Shown piece by piece: positions 11,310 to 22,004 of a stretch of 64,000 nucleotides of DNA; position 1 is the first letter of the stretch; every line of letters starts with the position of its first letter. Under the pieces are notes generated by a model. It saw only the letters and a program-made list of their open reading frames with translations. It ran no database searches and was not told the origin of the DNA. Source of the DNA: Homarus americanus. Lineage: Eukaryota > Arthropoda > Malacostraca > Decapoda > Nephropidae. The DNA is taken from contig NW_024727602.1 of NCBI RefSeq assembly GCF_018991925.1, positions 55,001 through 119,000 on the forward strand, read 5' to 3'. Position numbers and translations under genes: made by a program.

Positions 11310-11588
11310 AGCGATGAGGAGCAGAACAATGAGGAGAGTGAGGAAGAGGAGAATAATGGAAAGAAACTAAAGGAGAATGAGGTGAAGTAAGTGGTGGGAA
11401 AGGGAGGGAGGGTGAAGGAGTAAGGGGAGGAACAACAGAGCCTAAGGGGTGGGAAGGGAGGAAAGAAAAAAAGGAAGGTGAGGAAGGGAAGGAGGGTGAG
11501 AGGGAGAAGCGAGGGGGGAGGAAAGAAGTGGTGAGGTAAGGGGGAGGAGAGGAGAGGAGAGATGGGGGAGAGGTGAGGGAAGGAAGCC
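11310..11588 (+). repeat. Purine-rich (GA/GGA) low-complexity tract
   Basis: AGGAGAGGAGAG/GGGAGGAA-type sequence. The opposite-strand Ser/Pro/Leu frames are artefacts. Confidence 0.85.
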
Positions 11589-11756
11589 TGGAATTATGGA
11601 GGACGGTAACCATAGCAACAAGTCAGTAAGGAACTCAGAACATCCGCCTCGCACCTGACTGATGCTAAAGACAAATTGATAGATAAATTACCTGATTCCT
11701 GTAACAGAATACCTCCCACCTAGCCAAATTTTACAGGTAGGGTGTAGGACCAAGGA

Positions 11757-11806
<50 letters not shown>
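11757..11806 (+). repeat. (GT)n abutting a retroelement 3' end
   Basis: About 25 GT units ending directly at the 3' terminus of the minus-strand element at 11807-12720. Confidence 0.95.
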
Positions 11807-11807
<1 letters not shown>

Positions 11808-12720
11808 GTTAACGGTTTATTGAGAAAGTTCTGAGAAGCTGAAAAATATCATGGGCATAAATGACTTATTACATACTTGGTGATTTACAGCCTTCATTAG
11901 AGAAAGTAAAGAACATACAGTGAACATACAGAATTAATGTAGGTGTTGAACAGCAAAAACGTAGTGTAATAACTCCCTCCAGATGGTGTTGGGAGGGACC
12001 TCACATTAGAAGTGTGATAGTTTCCCTCCCAGATGGTGTTAGGAGGGACCTCACGTGGTGTAGTAGTTCCTCACAGATGGTGTTATGAGGGCCTCACGTG
12101 GTGTAGTAATTCCTCTGACAGATGGTGTTATGAGGGGCCTCACGTGGTGTAGTAATTCCCTCACAGATGGTGTTATGAGGGGCCTCACATCACAGTAATT
12201 CCCTCAGTGGGTATGAGGGGCCTCACGTGGTGTAGTAATTCCCTCACAGATGGTGTTATGAGGGGCCTCACGTGGTGTAGTAATTCCTCACAGATGGTGT
12301 TATGAGGCCTCACGTGGTGTAGTATTCCCTCACAGATGGTGTTATGAGGGGCCTCACGTGGTGTAGTAACTCCTTCACATATGGTGTTATGAGGGGCCTC
12401 ACGTGGTGTAGTAATTCCCTCACAGATGGTGTTATATGAGTGAGGTGTGGTTCCAGGCCTTCCTATCGTAGACGGATTAACACATCGCTGGTAGTTGGGT
12501 CTCACGGGCCGTTATCACTGGGTACCTGGGACCTCACTGTGTGAAAGGTCAACTTGGGTACCACTGTTACTGTTGAGTTGTTCTCACTGACTTAAGCACT
12601 GTTCACCACTGTTCACCTCTGTTTAACACTGGTTCCATTTCTTTCCTAAATGAAATAGTAACTTCTGGCGTGAACTTGTTGATATTCCGGTGGGGAGGAG
12701 GGTTCAGGGGAGGGAGTTGG
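11807..12720 (-). mobile_element. Family C copy 1: non-autonomous retroelement candidate with internal 45-bp minisatellite
   Basis: Homologous along its length to 54165-55158 in the same orientation. The segment 12435-12720 is about 98-99% identical to 54872-55158; about four mismatches were counted by eye. In minus orientation the element ends with a block related to the 3' end of the reverse-transcriptase element at 19.6 kb: a TTTTCAGC-like block, then CAATAAACCGTTAAC. The middle is a 45-bp minisatellite (next entry). No reverse transcriptase, transposase or terminal inverted repeats are visible. Sharing a 3' end with a LINE while lacking its own enzyme is how LINE-dependent non-autonomous elements behave. 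Copy 1 extends past the point where copy 2 stops, so the true 5' end may lie between 12721 and 12800. Confidence 0.65.
11960..12430 (-). repeat. 45-bp minisatellite inside family C copy 1
   Basis: About ten copies, several with 1-3 bp deletions, containing CCTCACGTGGTGTAGTAATT and CCCTCACAGATGGTGTTATG. Indels destroy the open frame that the better preserved copy at 54.35-54.87 kb keeps. Confidence 0.9.
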
Positions 12721-12799
12721 TATGGGCCAACATAACAGTTGACCTGGCTGCTCCGAGAGGAGCGCCAGGTACGTCTTGACCCTTCGGTGGTCAAGGATG

Positions 12800-12800
<1 letters not shown>

Positions 12801-12831
<31 letters not shown>
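12801..12831 (+). repeat. (GT)n microsatellite
   Basis: About 15 GT units, 80 bp from the family C homology breakpoint. Confidence 0.95.
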
Positions 12832-12832
<1 letters not shown>

Positions 12833-13196
12833 GGTCTGGAGGTAGAGTGGCGATGTTGCAGTCTTTTATCACTTCCTGGCAGCACCAACATTGACAACAC
12901 TCACCGGAACTACTTGTTGATTGTTCACATCATCTGAGACGGAGGCACCTTGGCACTCTAGCCCTTGTTTTGGCACTCTACTGGGATTGGGGGGGGGGGA
13001 GTATTAAGACTGGTGTGAGCTCTGGGTCTTTCTTTGGACACTGGAACTCCACTGCGCATACTGGCACTGTTGGCATTCTGATTGGCACCTTGGCACTGTA
13101 TTAAGGAACACAAGCACGATACTATCACTGACACTCTAACTGGACACTGATATTGTACTGGGTATCTTGACACCCGCTGACGACAATGACACTGCT
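12832..13196. other. Degenerate TTGGCACT repeats, no gene
   Basis: Words such as TTGGCACTCTA, GGCACCTTGGCACT and GGACACTG recur irregularly from 12945 to 13190, an eroded short minisatellite. Confidence 0.5.
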
Positions 13197-13495
13197 ACTT
13201 ACCTCCAGTCCTCTCCCTCTACCCCTTTGTCCCCTCTTCTCTTTCCCCTCTAACCCCCTCCCCTCCTCCCCTCTTCTCTTCCCCCTCTAACCCCCTCCCC
13301 TTCTCCCTGTCGCTTCTTCTTTCCCCTCTAACCCCCTCCCCTTCTTTGCCCTTCTTCCCCTTTCCTTGTTCTATTTTCCCCTTCCTCTTCACCTTCTTCC
13401 TCGCCCCCTCTTCCTCTTCACCTTCTTCCTCGCCCCCTCTTCCTCTTCACCTTCTTCCTCGCTCCCTCTTCTTTTCCCTTCTCCTCCCTACTCTC
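13197..13495. repeat. C/T-rich minisatellites
   Basis: Two unit types: CCCCTCTAACCCCCTCCCC (13225-13345) and a ~26-bp CTTCCTCGCCCCCTCTTCCT unit in three near-identical copies (13383-13470). Confidence 0.85.
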
Positions 13496-13584
13496 CGTAC
13501 GCATGTAGTCTTGTGTAAGGTCTGTCCGTGTGTGAATGGACTCGTAAGTTCCGCGTAAGATTCCTTGTTGACATGTTGAGTTGG

Positions 13585-13760
13585 GATGAAAAGAGGGAGG
13601 GAGGGAGGGTGGAGAGGCGAGGAGGAGAGTGGAAGAAGGGAGGATTGAGGATGGAGGGAAGGCACAGGGGACGGAGGAGAGGCATGGAGGAGAGACGGAG
13701 GAGGGAAGGGCACGGAAAACGAAGAAAAAGGCACAGAGAACAGAGGAGGGAGAAACACAA
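13585..13760 (+). repeat. Purine-rich GGAGG/GGAGAG tract
   Basis: Irregular GAGG repeats. Frames of more than 100 codons on both strands are low-complexity artefacts. Confidence 0.8.
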
Positions 13761-14152
13761 AGAAACAATCGCCTTGAGAAAGTTTTTGGTCACTCACTTA
13801 TGCAAATGCTTCTCTGTTTCTGTCTCCTTTACACTCCCATCTGGAAACTCATACAGAACACCATCCCTTACTGTATGCATCATCTTGTCAACAATATAAC
13901 ATTGACTCAAAAACAACACTGCAACAGATCAGTCAGTTACAAGGCGATAAGTTACTCCCTCAGCTTGACATTAAGATATGAAGAGTAAGACAAAGCAGTT
14001 CATTTATAGCGTCATGCACTTAGGTGTGGTGTTGGCTGCACTGACACACACTGGTTGTAATGTGGGGCACTCTGGTAGCTCGTCCTAGGTGTAAATTTAC
14101 CGCAAATAAGTCGTACCCGTTAACTATATTGGTAAGAATTTAAATAAATGTA

Positions 14153-14155
<3 letters not shown>
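13761..14155. other. No gene seen
   Basis: Mixed-composition unique-looking DNA without recognisable motifs. Confidence 0.55.
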
Positions 14156-14190
<35 letters not shown>

Positions 14191-14363
14191 GACGGAGGAA
14201 CAGGTGCCTGGAGGGCTTTGATGTGAGTAACAAGGTGGTGTTTGGCTGCAGCGAAATTAATAGCGAGGCGAGTTGAGAGCGTCGGAGAAAGGAGGATGAG
14301 GAGGAATAATAGCGGATAGCGAGGTCGATAAAGGATAAACAGAGGGCGAAGGCGAAGACATAG

Positions 14364-14426
<63 letters not shown>
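14156..14426 (+). repeat. Two (GT)n arrays flanking ~180 bp of unique DNA
   Basis: GT arrays at about 14156-14188 and 14370-14426. The intervening DNA contains AATAGCG/GCGAGG words with no coding sense. Confidence 0.9.
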
Positions 14427-14427
<1 letters not shown>

Positions 14428-14812
14428 TAAAGTAATGAAAGGAAGGATAATGTGAGAGATGTTTTATGGAAGGAAAAATTAATCACCAGGAGGAAGGAAC
14501 AGGAAGAGGGTGAGAGTAAGGAGTGAATGGTGAGGTCGATAAAGAGTAAACAGTAAAACAAAAAGAAAAAAGAAAAAAGTTTACATTGCTTGTGAAGGAG
14601 GAGTAATAACGGGAAGAGGAGGAAAGTACGCAAGAAATCTTATAGAAAATGGTCTTATACTTCCCGTTACCGTGAACTGTTGTGTTTACCTTGTGATGGC
14701 CAGGAGGAAGTACACAAGACAGTGATGAATAGACGTGGCTCATGGCGGTAAAGATATCCAGTTTTATCTCTCTTACTAATGCAAAATGTATCGATATATT
14801 TTGTGACGTTAG
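14427..14812. other. No gene seen
   Basis: Purine-rich to mixed DNA. GAATGGTGAGGTCGATAAAG at 14524 resembles GATAGCGAGGTCGATAAAGG at 14315, so a diverged direct duplication is possible. Confidence 0.5.
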
Positions 14813-14925
14813 ATGTGTCTGTCTGTGTCTCTGTCTGTGTCCTGTCTGTCTGTCTGTCTGTCTGTGTCCTGTCTGTCTGTGTCCTATTTGTCTGTCTGTC
14901 TGTCTGTCTGTCTGCCTGCCTGTGT
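14813..14925 (+). repeat. (TGTC)n tetranucleotide with TGTCC interruptions
   Basis: TGTC/TCTG array with several TGTGTCC variants. Confidence 0.95.
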
Positions 14926-15016
14926 GATCGACCGACATAGAATAGTTTTAGCAGGCTGTAGTCAGAGAAGAAGTCAGGTATACCATTTAATTTATCGGGT
15001 GTTGAGGACGTAGGGC

Positions 15017-15017
<1 letters not shown>

Positions 15018-15104
<87 letters not shown>
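15018..15104 (+). repeat. (GT)n, ~43 units
   Basis: Uninterrupted GT array. Confidence 0.95.
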
Positions 15105-15106
<2 letters not shown>

Positions 15107-15235
15107 CGAGCTTTTAAAATAAACCTTTGGGGAGTGGAATGTGTGCAGTAAGAGTTCACTTGAGTTTGTAAGTCACTGAGGAACCAAGAGGTGAGTAGAG
15201 AAGGTGACACATTTTTTTTTTAGAGGTACTGGTGA

Positions 15236-15251
15236 GGGAAGGAGGGAGGGA

Positions 15252-15290
<39 letters not shown>
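15236..15290 (+). repeat. GGGAAGGA tract and (GA)n
   Basis: Short GGGAAGGAGGGA tract leading into about 18 GA units. Confidence 0.9.
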
Positions 15291-16020
15291 GGTTCATCTT
15301 TTCAGAACTGTGACGGAGTGGACTAAAGCATCACCTATATCACACTTGGAAACATTGAAGGTCTGCTACTCTCCATTTTTAGACCATATTGTAATTTAAC
15401 AATACATTTGATATTAAAACAAGATGTACATATATTTCAGGCGTTTAAATACAGTCAAACTATAAAGGATTTTATATTTATTGATAATCTTATACGTTGT
15501 CCAACATGGCCGCCAAATGGTGATAACTTTTCGTGGAATTATTGTGGTGGTATATTGACTCTAACTACCTGGACACACCTTCACCTGAGTAACTCTAGTG
15601 TGGCCGCCATTCAATACTCACCTGCTCACGTCGACTGTGTCTAGATGATTGTTACCTAGTCACGTGTGGACTCAGGTGTATGTATATTTAATTTCTACAC
15701 CACATGACCTACATCCCTGATTAGGCAACAGTGACTGGATCAAACCATGCCCCCCGCGCCCCGGCCAACCATCTTTTATATCTCACAAACTCGCTCATGA
15801 CATTTACGTGCAGGAGATATTAAATATCAGACATGAAAATTATGTTATGAAGAAAAACTTTATCATATTTTTCATTTATTTAAAAACCGTGAATTCATCT
15901 GATTTTGATTTTTCAGTTCATAAAAATATAGGGTAATGATTTTGTTATAAAAATTAATTGGGTATAGGTATTAACGAATTTACCTGAGAAAATTAATTAC
16001 GCATAAGCGTTAATGAGGTT
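15291..16020. other. No gene seen
   Basis: Unique-looking DNA. A 78-codon plus-strand frame (15408-15644) has no recognisable domain and lies within chance expectation for a window this size. Confidence 0.55.
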
Positions 16021-16185
16021 ACCTGAGAAAGATAAGTAAGCACAGGTGTGGACCGAGTTACTTGAGCATGTTGCACAAGCTGTATGTTGCAGGAGTGGAC
16101 GGCATTACCTGAGCATGGTGCACAGGTTGCGTATTGCAGGTGTGAACGGAGACACCTGGTTATGTTGCACAGGGTTTTGCCGGAC
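16021..16185 (+). repeat. ~50-bp diverged tandem repeat, three copies
   Basis: Three blocks share GGAGTTACCTGAGCATG-like and TTGCACAGG..GTATTGCAGG words at about 50-bp spacing. The overlapping long frames on both strands come from this repeat. Confidence 0.65.
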
Positions 16186-16399
16186 ATGGGAACGTGTTGC
16201 ATCTCTGTGCAGCCCCGAGACTCGTAGGTGTCGGTGTGTGTTTTGTGACAGTGGAGGGTGTCTTTCAGGGCGAGCTGGAGGAGCGGCAGGAGAGAGGGAT
16301 AAGAGAGGGAGAATAAACAGATCCAGACGTAGAGAATTGAAAGGGTGGAGGCCAGTGGAGTGGGTCGCATGAGGAGTTCACCTTTATCCAGAAAATTAC

Positions 16400-16510
16400 A
16401 TTGATTCATGCGTCAGTTCTCTCCCCTCTCTCCTCCCCCCCCTTCCCCCATCCCTCCCCCCTTCCCCTATCCCCCCCTTCCTTCTCCTTCCCTCTTCCCT
16501 CCCCCTTCCT
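16400..16510. repeat. C-rich pyrimidine tract
   Basis: CCCCTCTCTCCTCCCCCCCTTCC-type sequence without a fixed unit. Confidence 0.85.
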
Positions 16511-16637
16511 CACATAGTTTGATTCATGCGTCTTGTCTGGTGATGAGGCGTAAGTATATATTTTTTATATATTGAGTAATCTTATACGTCTCGTAGTGGT
16601 TACGTTGTTAAAGTAATTAAAAGTAGTTTGATTTATT

Positions 16638-16683
<46 letters not shown>
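16638..16683. repeat. (AC)n microsatellite
   Basis: About 20 AC units. Confidence 0.95.
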
Positions 16684-16686
<3 letters not shown>

Positions 16687-16871
16687 AAAATTTGATAATT
16701 TTTTCTCAACAAAGGTCAGAAAATTTTAATGGAAAAGAAAAAAAGAGAAAAGAAATAAAGAAAAAATAACAGGAAAAAAATAGTACATTTGTAGACGAGT
16801 AATTAAAATACAGGTAAAAAAGTTATAATTAGATTAATGAACAATATAAAAGGAAAAGGTATTGTATTTCA

Positions 16872-16873
<2 letters not shown>

Positions 16874-16947
<74 letters not shown>

Positions 16948-16950
16948 CCC

Positions 16951-16982
<32 letters not shown>
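16874..16982 (+). repeat. (GT)n, interrupted once by CCCCGC
   Basis: Two GT arrays separated by a single CCCCGC at 16947-16952. Confidence 0.95.
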
Positions 16983-16984
<2 letters not shown>

Positions 16985-16989
16985 AAGCT

Positions 16990-17465
16990 GAGTACGTGAG
17001 TTTTGTGAGTGAGTGTGTGATTTGAGTTGCTTGAGTGATTGTGAAAAATAAGAGTGCGTGAGGTTATGTGATTGAATTGTTTGTGTGAGTGATTGAATTG
17101 AGTGAGTACATGCATCGGTGAGTTTATTGCGTGAATGAGTGTATAAATGAGAGCAAGTGAGAGTGAGTTCGTGAGTGAAAGTGAATGACTCAGTGTGAGT
17201 GAATGACTGACTGAGCTATGAACTGTGAGTGATTGAGAGAGTAAGTCAATTAGTGTCTGTGACTGACTGAGGTATTGAGTGTGAGTGAGTGAGGGTGAAT
17301 GAATGACTTGAGTGAGTGAGTTGAGTGAGTGAGTGAGTTGAGTGAGTGAAGGTGAATGAATAACTTGAGTGAGTGACAGAGTGAGTTTGAGTCAGTGAGA
17401 GCGAGTTGATTGAATGAGTGAGTTGAGTGAATGAGTGAGTTGAGTGAGTGAGTGAGTGAAAGCCT
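16990..17465 (+). repeat. Degenerate (GAGT)n region
   Basis: Nearly 480 bp dominated by GAGTGAGT, GAATGA and TTGAGTGA words. It becomes more regular toward the 3' end (17285-17460). It looks like an old tetranucleotide array with a younger core. Confidence 0.85.
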
Positions 17466-17547
17466 CCAGTATGAGTTCTCTTGCCATGATTAATTCCTGT
17501 GCCCGACTGAGCTCTTGTTGGGGATCAAATTTATGTCAACTTTGAGG

Positions 17548-17576
17548 TAGACGAGAGAGAGAGAGAGAGAGAGAGA
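17548..17576 (+). repeat. (GA)n microsatellite
   Basis: About 14 GA units. Confidence 0.9.
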
Positions 17577-17759
17577 ACAAGTAGGAATTAGATAAAATCT
17601 TAGACAAAGAAAAACAAGAAAATGTGAACCAAATCGAACACTATAGTCACTTAGAAGAATGTAGTGAAGAAAAATTAGCTAAACGGTAGAATGGAAGAAA
17701 GGAGAAGAAAGTTACTTGTAAGAGAAATAAAGATAAAAGAATAGAAAATGTAATTGAAG

Positions 17760-18520
17760 AGTAGACGAGAGAGAGAAATGAATTTAATATGTTGTTTGAT
17801 ATAGAGTAAATAGGCAGAGATTGAAGGTTGGGGAAAGCGTGAGAGGAAAAGAGTGGGAGAGGAAAAGAAAGGGGGGGAAAGGAGGAAGAGGAGGAGAGAA
17901 TGAGACTAAGAAAAGAGGGGAAGAGAAGTGGATAGTGAGAGAGGAAAGGATAAAGAGAGGGAGAGGAGAGGAAACAGGGAGAGAAGGAATGAAAAAGGAG
18001 ACGGTGAGAGAGTGTGAGGGGAAGGGATGATAGGGATTAGGGAAGTGAAGGGAAAGGAAGGATGATGGAGAGGGGAGAAGAGGATGAGGTGATAGGGGAA
18101 GGGAAGGATGAGAGGAAGGGAAAGGCAATAGAGAAAAAGGATTAGAGAAGACAGAGACAAAGAAAAGAAGAAAGGAAAGGGAACTGGAGTGAGAAGGGAA
18201 GTAAGAGGAGGGAGATGATAAAGGAAGAGAGAGAGAGAGAGAGGAATAATAAAGATGGAAGTAGAAGATAAACAAGATAGAAAAAGAATAAGAATAATAA
18301 GTAAGTTAGAGAATAGAGAGAACAGGGGAGAATCAACGACTTAGTGGAGATAGAAGGGCGAGGAGAGGGTGATTGAATGAGCTGGCGAACGAGTAGGAAG
18401 GGGAGAGTGAATTTGGAGAGAACGAGAGAAGAATTGAGAAGTGAGAATGAAAATGGATGGAGAGAAAGAGAGAAGGACAATAGTATGTGAATGTAGATGG
18501 AGAGAGAGAGAGAGAGAGAT
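17760..18520 (+). repeat. Long purine-rich (A/G) low-complexity region
   Basis: About 760 bp composed mainly of A and G (GGAAAGGA, GAGAGAGG, GAAGAG) with occasional T. The long minus-strand Ser/Leu/Phe frames are its pyrimidine complement. Confidence 0.85.
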
Positions 18521-18719
18521 GACGACGATTGAATGACGTGAGAAAGTAAAGGGGATAAAGTCAGTGTGTGTGAATGAAAAAAAGGATAGAAGAGGGAAAG
18601 GGAAGGGAGGACTTCAAAAAGATGATAATGGAAAGGGGGAGAAAGAAAGAGAGAAAGTCATATAGAACTGCTTTCCCCTGCCTTTCTAATCTGCAGCTGA
18701 TGTTGAGTTTTACCAGCGA

Positions 18720-18835
18720 TAGGCAGAGAGGGAGGGAGGGACGGAGAGTGGAAGGTAAATGAGAGGAGGTGGAAGAGAGAGGAGGAGGAGGGAGGAGGGA
18801 GGAGGAGGGAGGGAGAGGAGGAAGAGCCTTTTCTC
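18720..18835 (+). repeat. GGAGGAGGGAGG purine tract
   Basis: Purine-rich trinucleotide-like repeat. A short CTGT array follows at about 18900-18923. Confidence 0.85.
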
Positions 18836-18984
18836 TTCCTATAATTGTCTGTTCAGTTGTGCGGATATACACTGTGTTCTCTCTCTCTGTATGTCTTGTT
18901 CTGTCTGTCTGTCTGTCTGTCTGCTCGTCTTCGCCTTTCCTTCCTAAATCCACCAAACAAGTTTTTACCAGAACTGTTTATCTT

Positions 18985-19250
18985 TTCCATTTTTTTTCTT
19001 CTTGTTTCTTTCTTCTTTCTTTCTTCTTCTTTCTTTCTTCTCTTTCTTCTTTTTTTCTTATTTTTCTTCTTCATCCTTCCATCCATCTTTTTTCTTCCTT
19101 TTCTTCTTCTTTTTCCTCTTCCTCTTCTTTTTCTTTCTTCATTCTTCATCCATCCATTCATTCATTCATTCATTCATTCATTCATTCATTCATTATTCTC
19201 TTTCCCCATCCACCCTTTATCCTCTTCCCCATCCACCATTTATCTTCCGG
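18985..19250. repeat. TTTCTTC pyrimidine tract and (ATTC)n
   Basis: T/C-rich TTCTTTCTTC sequence (18985-19150), then about 11 ATTC units (19150-19194), then CCACC-rich sequence. Confidence 0.85.
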
Positions 19251-19309
19251 TCGTATTTACTCTGACACGACTAACCGGAAGTCAGTTTCTTTGGATGTCA
19301 GTAAGAGAT

Positions 19310-19505
19310 TGAGACGGGGAGGGGGTATTGGTAACACTGCCAGAAGAGAAGTGTCGCCGGTAACACTGAGTAAAAGGTTAGGGGTGCAACGATCTTATTG
19401 GTAACACTGACACATGGGGGATGGGGGGTACAGTGGTTTTTGCTGGTAACACTGACAAGATGGGGCATGGGTTTTGTTGGTAACATTGACAGAAGGGGGG
19501 AGGGA
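19310..19505 (+). repeat. ~45-bp degenerate minisatellite (GGTAACACTGAC core)
   Basis: Five copies of TTGGTAACACTGACA-like cores separated by G-rich spacers of variable length. Confidence 0.75.
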
Positions 19506-19544
19506 GTGGGGATGTTTCTTTTAAGTCTTACGCAATACTTTCAA

Positions 19545-19546
19545 CT

Positions 19547-19582
<36 letters not shown>
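19545..19582 (+). repeat. (GA)n microsatellite
   Basis: About 17 GA units, 40 bp beyond the 3' end of the retrotransposon. Confidence 0.95.
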
Positions 19583-19587
<5 letters not shown>

Positions 19588-19620
19588 TTGACGATTTACA
19601 TATTTACTGTACAGTATGTA

Positions 19621-21262
19621 AATAATAATAATAATATTAATATTAATAAACGGTTTAATTAATAGAGTTGTGAGTGGCTGAAAATATACAGACTTACATT
19701 TGATTTAGACATAATGATATAATATGCATTGAATACATTTACAGGGCTGTACAGTACATAAATCAGGAGTTGTTTATTATTTTAACAATAGATGGGATGG
19801 TGCTGTTCTTATATCTATCGGTGCGGGCTCTTATGGGCTGAATTTTGTTGTAGTGGCGGACTGCGCGAGTTGGATGAGGGGCTGCAGGTGGCAGGAGGTG
19901 GCGATGACGAGGGTGGTGCATTAATTGGCTGCCAAACCTTTCCAGTGCTTGGTGGTGGAGGTCACTGAGGGATGGCATTTCCAGGGTGGAGAGAGCGTTG
20001 GTGTAGCCGGAGTATTCTGCGCCAAGCATGATTCTGCAGGCCCTTTTCTGTACCTTCTCTAGCTGATGTTGTTGGGTGGAGTTGAGAGAAGACGACCAGG
20101 CTGGTGACGCATATGTAAGTTTGGGGAGAATAAAGGCATTGTAGATGGTCCTCAGCTCTGGCGTGGGTGTCCCAAGTCGTCGTAGCATGTAGAGACGGTA
20201 CGAGGCTGCCTTGACTGTGTTATTTACATGGGCCTTCCAGTCAAGTTTGTTGTCTATAGTTACACCCAGGAGTTTGGCAGACTGCACCAGCTGGAGAGGA
20301 TGGGCACCCACTGTGACTGCTGGGGCTTGCACTGGAGTGGTGGCGGTATTGATGTGCATGACTACGGTTTTGGTGTGGTTGATGGTGACCTTGTTCTCCG
20401 TAGTCCATGCCTGTAGCCTGTCCAGGGTGCCTTGTAGCGATGAGTAGTCTGGTGCGGTGTTGTCCACTGAAACCCCCACAGTGCAGTCATCCACGTACTT
20501 CCACCTGTGAGGAGTGTCCGATAGAGCGTCGTTGATCAGGATGAGGAAGCACAGTGGTCCCATCTTGGTCCCCTGGGGAACACCGCAGGTGAGGTGTTGG
20601 AATGTAGAGACCAAGCCCTGATACCTCACTGCTTGGCGACGTCCACTCAAGAAATCAGTGAGCCATGAGACCAGGTTGGTGGGCAGCCCTAGTGCAATAG
20701 CCTTGTTGATAACAGTGCAGTGATCAACAAGGTCAAAGGCCTTCCTGAAGTCCACAAGGGCAACGGCCAGTGATGTCTTACGTTTCTGCAAGTTTTTGTG
20801 CAGAAAATCCAGAAAGCTCACCAAGCAGTGTGATGTAGAGGAGGTCCTCATATTGCCAAATTGCTGTGGATCAATTGACTGATAGATGCTGGCAAATGCC
20901 CACTCAAAAACAAAGTCCTCACTAAGTAGACTGGGTATGGGGGTAATGGCAACTGGCCTGAGGTCGTTAGGGGACTGTGGGGTGGTGACCTTGGGGATGG
21001 GGGTGACAAATGCGGTTTTCCATTCATTAGGGCATTTGCTTTGTCTGAGGGATGCATTAATAATAGAACAGAGGGGGGTGGCAAGTTCGACTGCAAACTC
21101 CTTGTATATTTTGATTGGGAGGTCAATTGGGGTCGTGGAGCGTTTGGATTTAAATTTCAGGAGTTTGTTGGCGATTTCATATGATTGAACACTGGGAGGG
21201 GGGGAGGGGGAAGGTAAGTAAGCTGGGAGGAGAGTGAGGTCAAGACTGGGTAAGGTATGACG
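19621..21262 (-). mobile_element. Family A copy 1: 5'-truncated non-LTR retrotransposon
   Basis: The minus strand carries an intact reverse transcriptase frame, then about 140 bp of 3' UTR with GTATATTTTCAGCC, a TTAATTAAACCGTTTA motif and an (ATT)n-type tail at 19621-19640. The 5' side stops at an (AC)9 tract (21262-21280), so no ORF1 or endonuclease domain is present, as expected from incomplete target-primed reverse transcription. No LTRs, protease or integrase are seen. Related truncated copies lie at 49798-50383 and 52391-52503. The clade (CR1/L2-like versus jockey-like) cannot be settled here. Confidence 0.9.
19763..21262 (-). CDS. Reverse transcriptase domain of family A retrotransposon (N-terminally truncated, otherwise intact)
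   Basis: About 500 uninterrupted codons. Landmarks in order: KSKRSTTPIDLP and WKTAFVTPIPKV (fingers), DLRPVAITPIPSLL, QFGNMRTSSTSHCLV, motif A VALVDFRKAFD (catalytic Asp), GLPTNLVSWLTDFLSGRRQ, motif B CGVPQGTKMGPLCF, motif C YVDDCTV (catalytic Asp pair), motif E KLLGVTIDNKLDWKAHV, then the thumb and C-terminal region ending in RARTDRYKN..IPSIVKIINNS. Such enzymes copy retrotransposon RNA at nicked target DNA. The frame extends a few codons upstream into the AC array (His-Thr repeat), which is not native. The N-terminal endonuclease is missing, so this copy cannot retrotranspose by itself; the absence of stops suggests a young insertion. The original start codon is not present. Confidence 0.93.
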   Translation of the reverse strand, partial: RHTLPSLDLTLLPAYLPSPSPPPSVQSYEIANKLLKFKSKRSTTPIDLPIKIYKEFAVELATPLCSIINASLRQSKCPNEWKTAFVTPIPKVTTPQSPNDLRPVAITPIPSLLSEDFVFEWAFASIYQSIDPQQFGNMRTSSTSHCLVSFLDFLHKNLQKRKTSLAVALVDFRKAFDLVDHCTVINKAIALGLPTNLVSWLTDFLSGRRQAVRYQGLVSTFQHLTCGVPQGTKMGPLCFLILINDALSDTPHRWKYVDDCTVGVSVDNTAPDYSSLQGTLDRLQAWTTENKVTINHTKTVVMHINTATTPVQAPAVTVGAHPLQLVQSAKLLGVTIDNKLDWKAHVNNTVKAASYRLYMLRRLGTPTPELRTIYNAFILPKLTYASPAWSSSLNSTQQHQLEKVQKRACRIMLGAEYSGYTNALSTLEMPSLSDLHHQALERFGSQLMHHPRHRHLLPPAAPHPTRAVRHYNKIQPIRARTDRYKNSTIPSIVKIINNS

Positions 21263-21431
21263 TGTGTGTGTGTGTGTGTGGATAAAACAAACAAACATAC
21301 AGTATACAAACAGTGTGAGCGATGGAACTAGTCAACAAAGTGTTTGTGATTCATACACAGTAAATAAAGTATATTTTACCTCCCACTTTAGTTACACTTT
21401 ACCAAATTGAATTTTTTCCCCAAGAGCTGAG

Positions 21432-21483
<52 letters not shown>

Positions 21484-21602
21484 GCTTGTCAAGTGTATAT
21501 GATTTTTTTATTTGTAGTTTGTCTCTTAATTTTTTTATTTTTTTATTTTTTCGCTGAGGTAAATTGACAAATTCACCGAAAAGGCTTGAATGTTCTTTGC
21601 CG

Positions 21603-21636
<34 letters not shown>

Positions 21637-21640
21637 GAAT
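21263..21640 (+). repeat. Three (GT)n arrays near the retrotransposon 5' end
   Basis: GT arrays at 21262-21280, 21433-21482 and 21607-21634, separated by unique AT-rich DNA. Confidence 0.9.
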
Positions 21641-21970
21641 AAGATCAGTTCAGTTTTAGAAAAGGAGGAACATTTGTATATAAAGTTAAGTCATTAAAAA
21701 CATGAACGAAAAGTTTATGGACAAAGGGGAGAAATATGAAAAGGAAGGAGAAAGTGGAAAGTACTGAAAATGTATGAAACAAATGAGAAATTACTGAAAT
21801 ATATCCAGTGTTAAGGGAGATTAAAACCCGTGATATAGAACAGGCGTCCAGTGTGTGTGTGAATGAATGGAGAGCGGAGTGTTGTGAGGGAAAGAGTGAT
21901 GATGGTGGTGAGTGATGCTGGCTTGTGTTAATGATGAGAACCACCATAGCAAAAACATATCTTGAGCTGT

Positions 21971-22004
<34 letters not shown>

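Noticed and set aside
12721..12800. Pol III B box at the head of family C
   Set aside because: The GGGTCAAGACG-like stretch on the minus strand deviates from the GGTTCRANYCC consensus and no A box lies at the right distance.
16046..16409. Overlapping 108- and 138-codon frames on both strands
   Set aside because: Generated by a ~50-bp diverged tandem repeat; no family resemblance.
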